Origin: Aliivibrio fischeri ATCC 7744 = JCM 18803 = DSM 507
Lineage (GTDB): Bacteria; Pseudomonadota; Gammaproteobacteria; Enterobacterales; Vibrionaceae
DNA: 64,000 nucleotides
Assembly (NCBI RefSeq): GCF_023983475.1
Contig: NZ_CP092713.1
Coordinates: forward strand, 992,001 to 1,056,000
Direction of reading: 5' to 3'
A program made the translations under genes and the position numbers. Shown here piece after piece: positions 1-8,283 of the stretch (the stretch's first letter is position 1; each line of letters opens with the position of its first letter). The notes under the pieces are model-generated. The model did not search any database. It was not told the DNA's origin and saw only the letters and a list, made by a program, of their open reading frames with translations.

Positions 1-173
1 GTGTTTTCTTATTTCTTCAAACTAATGATTTCTGGCGTGACTATGAGTTTATGAAAGCTCAAGGTGTAGAATTTACTGAAGAGCCACGTGTTGAAGAATA
101 CGGCACAGTTGTTGTATTTAAAGACTTATACGGTACAAAATGGGACTTATTGCAGTTAAATCAAGCTGACTAA
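1..173 (+). CDS. VOC-family (glyoxalase/bleomycin resistance-like) protein, C-terminal part
   Basis: The reading frame is open from the window edge (first full codon at 3) to the TAA at 171-173, giving 57 residues. The end resembles VOC-fold proteins: a stretch with FLQTNDFWRDYEFM, then EEYGTVVVFKDLYGTKWDLLQ, the usual last beta strands with the D-x-x-G-x-x-W-x-L-x-Q pattern. VOC proteins bind a metal and act on small molecules or sequester drugs; the substrate cannot be read here. The N-terminal half lies outside the window. It is the last gene before attC 1. Confidence 0.75.
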   Translation, partial: VFLFLQTNDFWRDYEFMKAQGVEFTEEPRVEEYGTVVVFKDLYGTKWDLLQLNQAD

Positions 174-182
174 GCCTGTAGC

Positions 183-307
183 ATATAACAAATGCATCAA
201 CACGATTTGCTACATTCGGCATTCTAGGTTTCTTTGAGTTTACCGCGTTAAGTGGTAAATTTGAGCTTAATCTGCATGGTAGCAAACGTGTTATGCAGGC
301 GTTATGT
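183..307 (+). repeat. attC 1 (class 1)
   Basis: R'' ATATAAC at 183-189 and core site GTTATGT at 301-307. The arms GCTAC/GTAGC pair perfectly. Confidence 0.95.
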
Positions 308-323
308 GTTTATAGGAAAAAAT

Positions 324-755
324 ATGGATTTAGATCGTTACATCTCCGAATTAAAAGGTATTGTTGAAGAAATTGTCGATGAATTTGACTTTGATGAGGC
401 ACGTTTTGCTTTATTTGAACATGACTTGCAATCAGAAGGCTTTGAGAATTGGTTACAATTTAAAAGAGATAAGCTCTCAATAGTTAGAGATTTTATATCT
501 TCAACTCCATCACAGCGTAGTAAGCTGAAAAAGTTTCAAGAAAATTATTTTTTTATTGCATTAGCAGCATACCAAGAATGTATTGGTACAATTTGGATGC
601 TTGAATCTATGTCCAAAAGAAATCTCTTATCTGGTTTGCCGTACAGAAAATTCGCGGGACTAGCTAGTGAAACATTTTCTGAAATAGCTAACTTATCAAC
701 TGATTGTGAATTACCTTGGGGAGAGTTTTCGTTTGATGTGGAAACACACACATAA
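324..755 (+). CDS. hypothetical cassette protein, 143 aa
   Basis: The start is the ATG at 324, preceded by TAGGA at 313-317. An earlier ATG lies inside the attC and has no ribosome site. The product is acidic at the N-terminus (MDLDRYISELKGIVEEIVDEFDFDEARF) and mostly helical, with no membrane segment. No family is recognised. The TAA stop at 753-755 is formed by the R'' of its own attC, so gene and recombination site overlap. Single-gene cassette 302-870. Confidence 0.7.
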   Translation: MDLDRYISELKGIVEEIVDEFDFDEARFALFEHDLQSEGFENWLQFKRDKLSIVRDFISSTPSQRSKLKKFQENYFFIALAAYQECIGTIWMLESMSKRNLLSGLPYRKFAGLASETFSEIANLSTDCELPWGEFSFDVETHT

Positions 756-876
756 CAAAGCAATCAACACGATTTATTACATTCGGCGTTGTAGGTTTGT
801 CTTTGGGTTCGGTGTTTAAGGCAGTAAAATTCAGCTAAGTCGTCGTAGTAATAAACGTGTTATTGCGGCGTTATGC
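750..876 (+). repeat. attC 2 (class 6)
   Basis: R'' ACATAAC at 750-756, core GTTATGC at 870-876. Outer arm GCAATC pairs with ATTGCGG, inner arms ATTAC/GTAAT. Confidence 0.93.
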
Positions 877-1170
877 GCCAAAAATAGGGGAGATGTCCAT
901 GCTTTTGTGCAGGATTCTAATTATCTGTATTTGTTGGCTACCTGTTTGTTTGTAAAATATTACATGGCTACCTTGGGGAAATTTTCGATAACCATTCCTA
1001 ATTTCATCACAGCCTTTACCTATATCTGGATTTTCCGCTAACAACCAAAAAGAATCATCAAACTGTTTAAGGTAAATATTTCGTTGCTCTTTTCCCCAAC
1101 GACGAGCCGTAAATATAGCTACGTCCTTAAGATCATTTTTTGCTGAAATCGTTAATGTGAATGGCTTCAT
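871..1170 (-). CDS. parE: ParE/RelE-superfamily toxin
   Basis: This 99-residue protein has the ParE layout: N-terminal beta strand (FTLTISAKNDLKDVAIFTARRWGKEQRNIYLKQFDDSFWLLAENPDIGKGCDEIR), then NGYRKFPQGSHVIFYK and a final strand with IQIIRILHKSMD. ParE toxins typically poison DNA gyrase. It is encoded against the cassette orientation and overlaps the end of the antitoxin gene by 4 nt, so the two are translationally coupled. Its stop codon is the complement of the TTA in the core site at 871-873, so the gene fills the cassette to its edge. Confidence 0.85.
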   Translation of the reverse strand: MKPFTLTISAKNDLKDVAIFTARRWGKEQRNIYLKQFDDSFWLLAENPDIGKGCDEIRNGYRKFPQGSHVIFYKQTGSQQIQIIRILHKSMDISPIFGA

Positions 1171-1409
1171 TTTGAATTTTCGCTATCAAGTTCATTAATA
1201 AATGAATCTAGATCGTAATCAGCGACCCCGCTTTCTTCTCCTTCAATAAGAGAGTTACGTAATGTATGCAATTTTGTTTCTTGTGTTTCAAGTAAACGTA
1301 ATGCAGATCGAATAACCTCACTGGTTGAGCCGTATCTTCCTGATTGAATTTGTGAGCCAATAAAGCCTTCAAAATGATCACCTAAAGTAATACTTGTGTT
1401 TTTAGCCAT
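1167..1409 (-). CDS. parD: ParD-type antitoxin (ribbon-helix-helix)
   Basis: 80 residues with an N-terminal ribbon-helix-helix pattern: TSITLGDHFEGFIGSQIQSGRYGSTSEVIRSALRLLE, typical of ParD (…I..GRY.s.SEViR.aLRlLE). The acidic C-terminus (DYDLDSFINELDSE) would wrap the ParE toxin. It lies upstream of parE on the minus strand, with its own promoter at 1443-1470. It should neutralise the toxin and autorepress the operon. Such modules are thought to stabilise integron arrays against cassette loss. Confidence 0.88.
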   Translation of the reverse strand: MAKNTSITLGDHFEGFIGSQIQSGRYGSTSEVIRSALRLLETQETKLHTLRNSLIEGEESGVADYDLDSFINELDSENSK

Positions 1410-1442
1410 TGCCTTAACCTTAAAATACCAAATAATATGGTG

Positions 1443-1470
1443 ATTATGGTATAAAATTCAAATTAGTCAA
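1443..1470 (-). promoter_or_regulatory. candidate parDE promoter
   Basis: Read on the minus strand, TTGACT (1465-1470) and CATAAT (1443-1448) are separated by 16 nt, a good sigma-70 pair. A spaced TACCA/TGGTA inverted repeat lies between the promoter and parD and could be the ParD operator. Confidence 0.55.
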
Positions 1471-1475
1471 GTCGC

Positions 1476-1602
1476 GCATAACAAAGCAATCAACACGATT
1501 TGCTACATTCGGCATTCTAGGTTTGTCTTGGGTTTTGGTGTTTAAGGCGTTAAAATTCAGCTAAGTCTGCATGGTAGCAAACGTGTTATTGCGGCGTTAT
1601 GA
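1476..1602 (+). repeat. attC 3 (class 6)
   Basis: R'' GCATAAC at 1476-1482, core GTTATGA at 1596-1602. Outer arm GCAATC/ATTGCGG with GCTAC/GTAGC inner arms. Confidence 0.93.
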
Positions 1603-1935
1603 GAATTAAGGGATAATTTTAAATATGGATATTAAAATAGATGATTTGAATGGCGGTGAAGTTGTTCAGTTATTAAAAGAACACCTGGAAGATATGTATG
1701 CAATGTCTCCTCCTGAAAGTGTGCACGCTTTAGATGTCAGCGCTCTAAAAGTACCCGAGATTACGTTCTTTAGCTGCTGGAAAGGTGAGCAGTTATTAGG
1801 TTGTGCAGCAATTAAGGAATTGGATTCAAATCATGCGGAACTGAAGTCAATGAGAACCTCTAATCATGCGCGAAAATTGGGTGTAGGTACGCTTCTTCTC
1901 AATCATGTATTAAAGGTTTCATCGGATAGGGGTTA

Positions 1936-3224
1936 CAGGGTCCACGCATGAGTTGCTAAAATGTTAAATTACAGCTAAGTGCCAAATAATACCATCTCTC
2001 TAAAGTCTGTATTAAGTGCACATTTCAACTGCCGTTTCTTTAACGTTCCTTTTAAATCCACCAATTTTATGAAGTTCATACACATCTGGCGGATCCTAGA
2101 TAAATTCTCTGCAGCATGCTGATACATTATCTTACTGTCGTCTTCTTTCATTACGCTATCCAACCACCAATGCATACTTTCTACACCCCAATGGCCTCGG
2201 CATAATTTACCAAACTCTTCTGCTGATAATTTCTTAGATGATATGAAATATCTAATACCTAAAGACCCTGAGTTACTTTTGTTATGTTTATTATAAGTCA
2301 CTGCTATACATAAACTTTCTAGACCGTCCCAATCAACAGAGAAGTCTCCAAATGCTTCTGTAAATGGCACAACATAATAAGACCTAACCATTTTTCTTCC
2401 GCGCTTACCGACTTCTTCCGTTTCAAATTTATCACACTCTAAATGAACAAGTTGAGCAAAAGAAAATTTATTTAAAAACATATTACGTAAACGTTCTTGG
2501 TTACCTTTCACTGCTAATAAGTAATCACCTTTTCTATTAACAATATCTGCTGCAATTGTTCTCTGACAGCCCATTGCATCAAGACTAATAATTCTGTTTT
2601 TAACTTTAATTAGCTTTAGTATTTCAGGAATTGTCGTTATTTCATTGCTTTTGGAATCTGTTTTTAATTGGCCTAAAACCAAGCCTGTATCAACAGAATA
2701 AGCATTTACCATATGAGTTAAGCATTTGTTTTTACTATAGTCATATGTTCCTCTTAATGATTTCCCATCAATCGCTACATGAGTCGTATCTAATGATTTT
2801 TCATGCTGAATATCATTGCACCACCGTGTAAAACAAATTGAAAATTCATCGGGGTCAACCAAACTAACTATTCGAGCAATGGTATCGTGACTCGGTACTC
2901 CATGAGAGTAATCGCTAAATTTTCTAAACCACGTTAAATTCTCTTCACCAAAGGTATCTATCTCGTCCCAGGTCTTCATTCCACACAACATTGCGGTAAC
3001 CACTTGGAACATGACTTCAAAGAAATTATACGTCGATTTTCTCGACTGACGTGTATCGCTTAATATGTTAAAATGGTCTTTAAACTCGTCGTAATTCATT
3101 ATTTTGTCTTCTTCTGTTTTGTTAACAGTATAAGATCATTTCTAAACTTCGAATTCAAGCTATTTTAAAAAATTATATCCCGAAATATTAGAAATCACTG
3201 CGTAAATAACATGCGCGGACCCTG
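1936..3224 (-). mobile_element. ISAs1-family insertion sequence
   Basis: The 1289-bp element is bounded by 15-bp inverted ends, CAGGGTCCACGCATG on the left and CATGCGCGGACCCTG on the right (one mismatch). A 10-bp target duplication ATAGGGGTTA is at 1926-1935 and 3225-3234. It carries one transposase gene on the minus strand. The target length fits the ISAs1 family. Confidence 0.92.
1975..3099 (-). CDS. ISAs1-family DDE transposase
   Basis: 374 residues, related to the H-repeat (Rhs-associated) transposases. Visible landmarks are the N-terminal FKDHFNILSDTRQSRKSTYNF region, then HVAIDGKSLRGTYD (first catalytic Asp), IISLDAMGCQ (second Asp) and RGHWGVESMHWWLD (catalytic Glu region). The length is normal and no frameshift is seen, so it may be active. 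Confidence 0.93.
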   Translation of the reverse strand: MNYDEFKDHFNILSDTRQSRKSTYNFFEVMFQVVTAMLCGMKTWDEIDTFGEENLTWFRKFSDYSHGVPSHDTIARIVSLVDPDEFSICFTRWCNDIQHEKSLDTTHVAIDGKSLRGTYDYSKNKCLTHMVNAYSVDTGLVLGQLKTDSKSNEITTIPEILKLIKVKNRIISLDAMGCQRTIAADIVNRKGDYLLAVKGNQERLRNMFLNKFSFAQLVHLECDKFETEEVGKRGRKMVRSYYVVPFTEAFGDFSVDWDGLESLCIAVTYNKHNKSNSGSLGIRYFISSKKLSAEEFGKLCRGHWGVESMHWWLDSVMKEDDSKIMYQHAAENLSRIRQMCMNFIKLVDLKGTLKKRQLKCALNTDFREMVLFGT

Positions 3225-3388
3225 ATAGGGGTTATAAGAAAATTAGCTTGGAAACCGGTTCACAAGAGTTCTTCAAACCAGCTCGTAATATCTATGAAAA
3301 ATTTGGTTTTCAATATTGTGATCCCTTTGCTGATTACAAACCTGATCCACACAGCCAATTTATGTCGTTCACACTGGGTGAGACATTC

Positions 3389-3515
3389 TCATAACAAATG
3401 CATCAACACGATTTGCTACACTCGGCGTTGTCAGTTTGCCTTTAGTTTCAGTGATTAAGGCAGTAAAATTCAGTTTGGTCTGCATAGTAGCAAACGTGTT
3501 ATGCAGGCGTTATAC
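3389..3515 (+). repeat. attC 4 (class 2)
   Basis: R'' TCATAAC at 3389-3395, core GTTATAC at 3509-3515. Confidence 0.95.
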
Positions 3516-3538
3516 CGTTTTTAGGCTCAGGAGGGCAT

Positions 3539-4402
3539 TTGGATATTTTTAATAATCGAGAGTTAGCTACAGCTACTCTGGTCATTGTTGTCTTCATTTG
3601 GACTTCGATAAAAAGTAAGGAAGTTCTACCGGCTATAGAGTTAGTCCTAAAATCTTTTTGTCAAAAAGCCATACTGATAACTACTGGCACTCTACTTTTA
3701 TATATTTCAGTTGTCGTATATTTACTTTATAGCGTAGATGTTTGGAATGCAGGGCAACTTAAAAATACGATACTGTGGTTTGTGTTTATTGGCTTTGTTC
3801 AGCTTATGAATACGACTAAGATCACCGAACCCAAAGAGTACTTGAAAGCATCGTTAAATTCTCAAGTTAAGCTGATTGTACTAATTGAGTTCCTAGTAGC
3901 GTTTCATTCCTACGGTTTTATAACTGAATTATTTCTAGTAACGACAGCTACACTATTTGCGTGTTGTAGTGCTTTTACCGAAGGTAAACCAGAGTATAAG
4001 CAAGCACAAAAAATATCTGACTATATTTTAGCCATAATGGGAACTTTGATTTTCATCGACTCAATCTTAAATATATATAATGAGCCAGGTAAGTTTATCA
4101 GTGTTGATACATTCAGGGATTTCTTGGTTCCGATGTTGCTGTCGGTATCTTTACTACCATATGTGTATGTATTTTATTATCTTTTGGCTTACGAGAGGGC
4201 GTTTGTTATAACCCATATCTATACTGACTCTAAACAACTTCAACGGTACGCAAAAATACGATCATTTGTTGCCTTCAAAGGGAAGCCCAGCCTTATCCAT
4301 AAGTGGCTGATCTACTCTTGTACTCCAGAGTTTGAGTCAAAAAAAACGATCCGAACCTCAATAGATAAATTTAAAGAGCAGCAGCGTAAATCAACGGTAT
4401 AA
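3539..4402 (+). CDS. polytopic membrane protein, 287 aa
   Basis: The start is a TTG at 3539 placed 5 nt after the strong ribosome site AGGAGG (3528-3533). The N-terminus is ATATLVIVVFIWTSI, followed by about six or seven hydrophobic segments (for example ILITTGTLLLYISVVVYLLY, LIVLIEFLVAF, ILAIMGTLIFIDSIL, FLVPMLLSVSLLPYVYVFYYL). The last 80 residues are basic and cytoplasmic-looking. No family is recognised. The TAA stop overlaps R'' of attC 5. A lone membrane protein in a cassette could be an abortive-infection effector, but this is only inference. Confidence 0.75.
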   Translation: MDIFNNRELATATLVIVVFIWTSIKSKEVLPAIELVLKSFCQKAILITTGTLLLYISVVVYLLYSVDVWNAGQLKNTILWFVFIGFVQLMNTTKITEPKEYLKASLNSQVKLIVLIEFLVAFHSYGFITELFLVTTATLFACCSAFTEGKPEYKQAQKISDYILAIMGTLIFIDSILNIYNEPGKFISVDTFRDFLVPMLLSVSLLPYVYVFYYLLAYERAFVITHIYTDSKQLQRYAKIRSFVAFKGKPSLIHKWLIYSCTPEFESKKTIRTSIDKFKEQQRKSTV

Positions 4403-4521
4403 CAAATGCATCAACACGATTTGCTACATTCGGCATTCTAGGTTTCTTTGGGTTTACCGCATTAAGTGGTAAATTTAGGCTTAATCGGCATGGTAGCAAA
4501 CGTGTTATGCAGGCGTTATGT
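4397..4521 (+). repeat. attC 5 (class 1)
   Basis: R'' GTATAAC at 4397-4403, core GTTATGT at 4515-4521. Confidence 0.95.
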
Positions 4522-4547
4522 TTTAGATTGGTTAGGGTAGGTAGGAC

Positions 4548-5402
4548 ATGAATAATTCGATAAAAGTGGATGTAGATATAGGTTTGGACATATTGGGTAC
4601 AAAAGTTGAGTACAGGACTGGATCGTATAATTATAAGTTCATTCCGTCAATATACATAGTTATAGAGGATAAACTAGCAAAGTCAGTTATTGAAACTTTG
4701 TGGGATAGAAATGAAAGTGTTTCTGCTAAGTATATTTTTTCAGGCTCGTGGATGAATCAAGTTTCTTGCCTCTACGGTTTTTTTACATATGGTATGGAGT
4801 TGCAAGATAGTTTCAGTATACCTTCATTTGGCATTGTTGCAGTAAACGATGGAGACATTCCAGAAAAGAGTACCAATAAGCGAATAGATAGTGCAATTAA
4901 GGGCAATTTCCCTACAGACAAACAAAAGTTAATTAAAGACAAAATTTCAAAGTCAGTAATATCTTTTAATCTGGAAATCAACGATGAAAGCATCAAAGCG
5001 TTACCCGAGTACAATCATAAGAGGTGGTTTGAGGAAATTACTTTAAAGTCTATTAAAAATAGGCATCAAGAAGAAACGTTTTGTTTTTTACGTGATGAGC
5101 GCGAAATTGAAACTATGCTAGAGGTTATAGAGTTTTCAAAATCGTTACCAAATGAAGAGTTTCCTCTAACTAATGATAAGGGAAAGCTAGACTACCATCT
5201 TTATTACACAGCATTGAAAGCTTATAGACCTAAAAATACAGACCATAAAATGAACTCTATTCATTGGTATGTGCTCAGTGCGATAAAAGAGTATAACTTG
5301 TCCAAGTGGCAATTTTATACAAACGATGTAAAACAAGCAATTCTTAAGCTGTGTGACGAAAATAAAGATGCTTTTATAAGTAGTTCTTTCAACTTTGAAT
5401 GA
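4548..5402 (+). CDS. hypothetical protein, possible lone TOPRIM-like domain
   Basis: 284 residues, ATG start at 4548 after TAGGAC. The first half shows IYIVIEDKLAKSVIETLW, then a Gly turn (FSGSWMNQV), then FGIVAVNDGDIPE. This order (strand-Glu-x-x-x-D/K, then hydrophobic strand ending in DGD) resembles the TOPRIM nuclease domain of OLD-family endonucleases, here without the ATPase half. The second half is charged and helical (NRHQEETFCFLRDEREIETML, then HWYVLSAIKEYNL). The family link is by eye only. If real, the protein would be a metal-dependent nuclease of the kind used in antiphage systems. Confidence 0.6.
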   Translation: MNNSIKVDVDIGLDILGTKVEYRTGSYNYKFIPSIYIVIEDKLAKSVIETLWDRNESVSAKYIFSGSWMNQVSCLYGFFTYGMELQDSFSIPSFGIVAVNDGDIPEKSTNKRIDSAIKGNFPTDKQKLIKDKISKSVISFNLEINDESIKALPEYNHKRWFEEITLKSIKNRHQEETFCFLRDEREIETMLEVIEFSKSLPNEEFPLTNDKGKLDYHLYYTALKAYRPKNTDHKMNSIHWYVLSAIKEYNLSKWQFYTNDVKQAILKLCDENKDAFISSSFNFE

Positions 5403-5410
5403 CAACTAAA

Positions 5411-5535
5411 ACATAACAAATGCATCAACACGATTTGCTACATTCGGCATTCTAGATTTCTTTTGGTTTACCGTATTAAGTGGTAAATTTGAGCTTAATC
5501 TGCATGGTAGCAAACGTGTTATGCAGGCGTTATAA
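5411..5535 (+). repeat. attC 6 (class 1)
   Basis: R'' ACATAAC at 5411-5417, core GTTATAA at 5529-5535. The cassette termini match over 12 nt (GTTATGTTTTAG and CTAAAACATAAC). Confidence 0.95.
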
Positions 5536-5575
5536 GCACCGATTTATTAAGGTTATTTGAGCCAGAGGTAAAGGT

Positions 5576-6019
5576 TTGAAATTTTCTACGCGTTCAGCGA
5601 AAGATAGTGATTTTGAGTTCTTATTTGAACTTAAAAAGGCAGCTGAATTTGAGCCAATTAAGGCTGTATTTGGTTGGGACGATAAAATCCAACATGAAAT
5701 GCATCAAGATGAATGGGATGAAGAAAAGCCAACCATTATTGAAATATCAGGTGACGCAGTAGGTAGCTATTTGCTTCAAAACAAAGGTGATCATTTCTAT
5801 TTTTGCCGTTTCTTTTTATTACCAAGTTTCCACGGAAAAGGCATAGGAAGTCAGATTTTAAGTCAATGTTTAGAGTTTGCTGATAGTGAAAATAAACCAG
5901 TGAAATTGTGTTATTTGCAAGGTAATCGGGTAGGCGGTTTATATCGTAAATTTGGTTTCCAAGTAACATCCGAAGATGCTCAATTTGTTCATATGAACCG
6001 TGTGAGAATGTGCTTATAA
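5576..6019 (+). CDS. GNAT-family N-acetyltransferase (copy 1 of 3)
   Basis: 147 residues, TTG start at 5576 after GAGGTAAAGG. It begins MKFSTRSAKDSDFEFLFELK, a typical GNAT N-terminal strand and helix. The acetyl-CoA loop is RFFLLPSFHGKGIGSQILSQCL (R/Q-x-x-G-x-G/A as GKGIGS), and the end VGGLYRKFGFQVT is motif B. The acceptor substrate is unknown. Copies at 21437 and 22041 share leader and sequence; this one differs from the 22041 protein by His instead of Arg in IQHEMHQ. Confidence 0.9.
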   Translation: MKFSTRSAKDSDFEFLFELKKAAEFEPIKAVFGWDDKIQHEMHQDEWDEEKPTIIEISGDAVGSYLLQNKGDHFYFCRFFLLPSFHGKGIGSQILSQCLEFADSENKPVKLCYLQGNRVGGLYRKFGFQVTSEDAQFVHMNRVRMCL

Positions 6020-6138
6020 CAAATGCATCAACACGATTTGCTACATTCGGCATTCTAGGTTTCTTTGAGTTTACCGTATTAAGTGGTAAATTTGAGCTTA
6101 ATCTGCATGGTAGCAAACGTGTTATGCAGGCGTTGTGC
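6014..6138 (+). repeat. attC 7 (class 1)
   Basis: R'' TTATAAC at 6014-6020, core GTTGTGC at 6132-6138. Confidence 0.95.
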
Positions 6139-6590
6139 GTACTGAGTCCGAAATTTTTTGCACGGTTCATCAATAGATCCGAGACTTTCGTAGTTTCGGC
6201 TTAGTAAGCGTGAATTTCTTCTTTGTTGCCTTTTGGTTTCCGTTTCATCAAGTTCGGCAAATTAGCCCTTATTTCCCTAAGTTCAGGCGTTTCAGAGGCA
6301 TTTTTACGCTTCAATGGTTCTTTGGTGTTGCCTCATTTTAGCCTGCATCCGTGTTTTCCTCGCCACATTTTTAATCCCAATTGTGGTTAGGATATTTGGT
6401 TTATCAGTTCCAAATCTGCTGAAACTAAGCCGTACAAATGGTGTAAGAAATGTATCTGTTTTCCATTTACTTCATCTCGCAATTTAAGAACATTTTGTTC
6501 GCTTAATCGGTATCGGTAAATTAGAATCAGGGCTTAGAAAATGTTGGCCAGGCAGTTCTTTACCAAGTAGGCCAAGTCAAAAGTAAGCAC
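6133..6590 (+). repeat. type-A ORF-less cassette body, copy A1
   Basis: Starts TTGTGCGTACTGAGTCCG and ends in AAGCACGCACAAC, the hallmark of the family. It holds short open frames but none is kept between copies. The 3' half closely matches A6 (36206). Confidence 0.85.
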
Positions 6591-6716
6591 GCACAACAAT
6601 CGCATCAACACGATTTATTACACTCGGCGTTCTGGGTTTGCCTTGGGTTTTGTGATTAAGGCGGTAAAATTCAAGTTGTTTGGCATAGTAATAAACGTGT
6701 TATGCAAGCGTTAAAA
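6591..6716 (+). repeat. attC 8 (class 4)
   Basis: R'' GCACAAC at 6591-6597, core GTTAAAA at 6710-6716. Begins CAATCGCATC; ATTAC/GTAAT arms. Confidence 0.94.
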
Positions 6717-6733
6717 GTAAAAAGGATTATTTC

Positions 6734-7576
6734 ATGTTGATCATAATTTCGGTATTTGTAAATTTAGTATTTCTCGTTACATTATTAGCTTTTCAAGTCG
6801 ATTTGGGTGCATTTTTTGGAGTTCAAACCAATCCAACGACGATTTCATTACTTAAAGATTTGGTTATGCCAATTAGCACTGCATTTTTTGGTGCTGCTTT
6901 AGGTGCGTATCTAGCGTATAAATTTTCTATTCGTCAAATGCTTAAAATTGAAAGTAAAAAAGATCATTCAATATTACTCAATAGCTTTTATGTAATGAGT
7001 GCACAAATTAATGAATTGCTTGATTATAAAGTATGTATTTTAAAGCCGAATTATAATGAAAAACTTCGAGCTACAGCGATCATGTGGTGCTTAGATAGTG
7101 GAATAATGAAGGAATTAGTTAATAGTGAGGTTGGTTATGTTTTAGCTAAATATAAAGAGTTACCTGTTTATAAAGCCATGGCTAAGGGCCAGAATTCATA
7201 TCAAAAATCAATTTCTTTGATCCAACGTAGAAACGAACTTTACGATAGTTATAGAACTAGTCTCGATAAGAAAGTTAAGATGGGCAATAATATAGGTATA
7301 CATTTAATTGTTGAACATTTTGGTTATAATAACCTATGCAGATTGTATGATACTACTGAGAAAATGATTGAAAGCGTAGACGAGACAATTATTAATTTAA
7401 ACAAATCATTAGATTGTATAGCTCAAACTATGAATAAACATTTTCCTGATGATGAATATACTAACTTAGAATCATTTACTAAATCTGGGTACGAAGATAT
7501 ATTTGAACGTTGTCCCAAACCAATGATTTGTAATTTACAGGAATTAATGAAAATTATGGATAGTAACATTAGGTGA
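6734..7576 (+). CDS. two-TM membrane protein with long helical tail, 280 aa
   Basis: ATG at 6734 after AAAGGATT. Two hydrophobic stretches lie near the N-terminus (IIISVFVNLVFLVTLLAF and ISTAFFGAALGAYLAYKFSI), followed by about 220 charged residues, likely helical and cytoplasmic. No catalytic motif is visible. The layout (short anchor, long helical domain) recurs in the cassettes at 19213, 29545 and 48836. Function unknown; an abortive-infection type role is possible. Confidence 0.75.
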   Translation: MLIIISVFVNLVFLVTLLAFQVDLGAFFGVQTNPTTISLLKDLVMPISTAFFGAALGAYLAYKFSIRQMLKIESKKDHSILLNSFYVMSAQINELLDYKVCILKPNYNEKLRATAIMWCLDSGIMKELVNSEVGYVLAKYKELPVYKAMAKGQNSYQKSISLIQRRNELYDSYRTSLDKKVKMGNNIGIHLIVEHFGYNNLCRLYDTTEKMIESVDETIINLNKSLDCIAQTMNKHFPDDEYTNLESFTKSGYEDIFERCPKPMICNLQELMKIMDSNIR

Positions 7577-7583
7577 ATTTTAC

Positions 7584-7710
7584 TTTTAACAAATGCATCA
7601 ACACGATTTGCTACATTCGGCGTTGTCGGTTTGCCTTTAGTTTCAGTGATTAAGGCAGTAAAATTCAGCTAAGTCTGTATCGTAGCAAACGTGTTATGCA
7701 GGCGTTACAC
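7584..7710 (+). repeat. attC 9 (class 2)
   Basis: R'' TTTTAAC at 7584-7590, core GTTACAC at 7704-7710. Confidence 0.95.
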
Positions 7711-8162
7711 GAACTAAAGATTGCAGCTTTTTGGCTCAGTTCAGCGATTGAGCCGTTAGTTTTTTAGGTGTGAAAGTAAGGTGGATTTCCTTTTTCTTTG
7801 TTGCCTTTTAGTTTTCATTTCATCTGGTTCGGCAATTGGCCATTATTGCCAAAAGTTCATGGGTTTCAGAAACTAATTCACGCTTCAATTGTTCATGGTT
7901 TTGCCTCATTTTACTCTGCATCAGTGCTTTGCTCTCAGTATTTTTAATCCCAATTGTGGCAAAGATATTTGGTTTATCAGCTCCAAACTTGCTGAAACCA
8001 ATCGTCTAAATGGTGCTAGAAAAAGGATTGCTTCGTTTCGCAGTTTTTGTAGTTGAACGGTTCTTTTGTTCGCTAAATTAGCTTTTGTAATTTAGAATTG
8101 GTTTCTAAATATTATTGGTAAATCAGTTCTTTACCAATTAAAGCAAAGCGTTGACAAAGATC
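7705..8162 (+). repeat. type-B ORF-less cassette body, copy B1
   Basis: Starts TTACACGAACTAAAGATTGC and ends GATCGTGTAAC. A hairpin GGCTCA/TGAGCC is at 7733-7754 followed by a T-run. A second hairpin TTGGTAAA/TTTACCAA is at 8115-8137. By eye it is identical to B9 (48254) and B12 (60000). Confidence 0.85.
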
Positions 8163-8269
8163 GTGTAACAAAGCAATCAACACGATGCTAATTACACTCG
8201 GCGTTTGTGGTTTGGAGTGTAATTGGTTTTGAAAGTCGGTCGTTCGCACGTGTTATTGCGGCGTTAGGC
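8163..8269 (+). repeat. attC 10 (class 5)
   Basis: Short 107-nt site: R'' GTGTAAC at 8163-8169, core GTTAGGC at 8263-8269. Confidence 0.93.
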
Positions 8270-8283
8270 GAATTGAGGTTAAT

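Larger units (their letters stand above)
1625..3394 (+). pseudogene. GNAT acetyltransferase gene split by an ISAs1-family element
   Basis: The 5' part (1625-1935) encodes a GNAT N-terminus through the acetyl-CoA loop region (ELKSMRTSNHARKLGVGTLLLNHVL). The IS inserted after the codons for SSDRGY. The 3' part resumes at 3235-3394 in the same frame with KKISLETGSQEFFKPARNIYEKFGF, the usual GNAT end. Removing the IS and one 10-bp target copy restores a 156-residue protein. The cassette start (GTTATGAGAAT) and end (ATTCTCATAAC at 3385-3395) still match, proving both halves belong to one cassette. The 5' half alone reads 108 codons and lacks the C-terminal fold, so it is probably inactive. Confidence 0.88.

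Noticed and set aside
545-763. Minus-strand frame opposite the 324 gene
   Set aside because: Shadow of a gene with a good ribosome site on the plus strand.
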